Below are positions 31,442 through 32,194 of a DNA stretch of 32,194 bases, piece by piece (position 1 is the first letter of the stretch; each line of letters begins with the position of its first letter). Location: assembly GCA_017615125.1 (NCBI GenBank), contig JAGAAS010000058.1, positions 1 through 32,194 on the forward strand, in the 5' to 3' direction. The notes under the pieces are model-generated. The model did no database searches and was not told the origin of the DNA. It was given only the letters and a program-made list of their open reading frames with translations. The position numbers were made by a program, and so were the translations under genes. Source of the stretch: Bacteroidaceae bacterium (GTDB lineage: Bacteria > Bacteroidota > Bacteroidia > Bacteroidales > Bacteroidaceae).

Positions 31442-32194
31442 CTAAAGTTCTGATTCCTTGAGTCGTTCTGCATTCTCGGCAATGATGAGTTGATCAATGC
31501 AATCTTGGATATCGCCGTTCATAAACGCCGATAGGTTATATATCGTGTAGTTTATTCGATGATCCGTGATGCGTCCCTGAGGGTAATTGTAGGTTCGAAT
31601 CTTTGCCGAACGGTCTCCTGTCGAAACCATCGTTTTTCGACGCGAGGCAATGTCGTCGATATACTTCTGGTGCTCATGATCGTAAATGAACGTGCGAAGA
31701 CGAGCAAGGGCGCGCTCCTTATTCTTTGGCTGATCACGCGTCTCGGTACATTCGATGAGGATTACTTCTGTTTCCCCTGTATTCGGGTTTTTCCAGTTAT
31801 AGCGGAGACGAACTCCTGACTCCACTTTGTTGACGTTCTGTCCTCCAGCGCCGCTTGAGCGGAAGGTATCCCACTTGATTTCTCCTTCGTTGATTTCCAC
31901 CTCGAAAGCATCTGCTTCCGGAAGGACGGCAACTGTTGCTGCCGACGTGTGGATGCGCCCTTGCGTCTCTGTAGCAGGCACGCGCTGCACACGATGGACT
32001 CCACTCTCGTATTTCAACGTTCCGTATACTTTTTCCCCCGTTACGCTGAATACGATTTCCTTAAATCCTCCAACAGTACCTTCGTTGACGCTACTCACAT
32101 TCACTTTCCACCCTTTCTGCTCGCAGTACTTGCTGTACATCTTGAATAAGTCGCCTGCAAAGAGGGCTGCTTCATCGCCTCCGGTTCCTCCGCG
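31442..32194 (-). CDS. prfA: Peptide chain release factor 1 (N-terminus outside the window)
   Basis: Partial: about 250 C-terminal residues; the frame is open to the right edge, where it reads GGTGGDEAALFAGDLFKMYSKYC, continuing upstream. The stop-codon-reading tripeptide PAT is in RVPATETQGR, diagnostic for RF1 (UAA/UAG) rather than RF2, and the peptidyl-hydrolysis motif GGQ is in SSGAGGQNVNKVES. The apparent Met at 32140 is internal and not the start. Confidence 0.96.
   Translation of the reverse strand, partial: RGGTGGDEAALFAGDLFKMYSKYCEQKGWKVNVSSVNEGTVGGFKEIVFSVTGEKVYGTLKYESGVHRVQRVPATETQGRIHTSAATVAVLPEADAFEVEINEGEIKWDTFRSSGAGGQNVNKVESGVRLRYNWKNPNTGETEVILIECTETRDQPKNKERALARLRTFIYDHEHQKYIDDIASRRKTMVSTGDRSAKIRTYNYPQGRITDHRINYTIYNLSAFMNGDIQDCIDQLIIAENAERLKESEL

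Overview
The window is a mid-GC chromosomal segment of a member of the Bacteroidota, most likely order Bacteroidales. Supporting this are the Bacteroidota-type promoters (TTTG about 20 nt upstream of TAnnTTTG) in front of several genes, the conserved cluster rlmN / DUF4837 lipoprotein / pdxA / sigma-54 activator / lptE / TPR-like / secG, the lpxD-lpxC-lpxA order, several lipoproteins and a TonB-dependent receptor. No rRNA, tRNA, transposase, integrase or cas gene was seen.

Layout. 86-3521 (minus): a family 2 glycosyltransferase followed by a DUF4922-SpoIID fusion protein. 3522-3928: a divergent promoter region with a palindrome array and an unexplained hairpin. 3929-10163 (plus): tightly packed housekeeping cluster from rlmN to secG, closed by a strong terminator. 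10260-12830 (plus): an AT-richer accessory island with a strong promoter, a structured RNA candidate, a DarT-like ADP-ribosyltransferase with a repeat linker and C-terminal membrane anchor, and a probable NADAR-type ADP-ribosylhydrolase with a C-terminal helix-turn-helix-like tail. 12949-13160: two more short-period repeat arrays. 13109-16294 (minus): thiamine uptake operon (TPP riboswitch, TonB receptor, PnuT). 16384-18158 (minus): pheS and nth. 18191-20034 (plus): murB and a PhnP-like metallo-hydrolase. 20100-23680 (minus): three polysaccharide-degrading enzymes (GH105-like, DUF2264, GH16). 23743-24635 (plus): cysE. 24904-32194 (minus): prfA (cut by the window edge), pyrF, an HD-domain phosphohydrolase, lpxD, lpxC, lpxA, a pRiA4b ORF-3-like protein and miaA.

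The most interesting part is the island at 10.3-12.8 kb. An ADP-ribosyltransferase of the DarT family and a protein with NADAR-like motifs form a plausible toxin-antitoxin or phage-defence pair. Upstream, in the same transcriptional direction and behind a near-perfect promoter, is a 119-nt rod-like RNA fold built from five nested helices. A second theme is a set of arrays of short palindromes repeated at exactly 22 bp: two copies of a CAACGCGTTG family and one array with a different palindrome (CCTTCGTGAAGG). A third point is that lpxC lacks the fabZ half to which it is usually fused in this phylum. All calls come from reading the sequence; no database search was possible.
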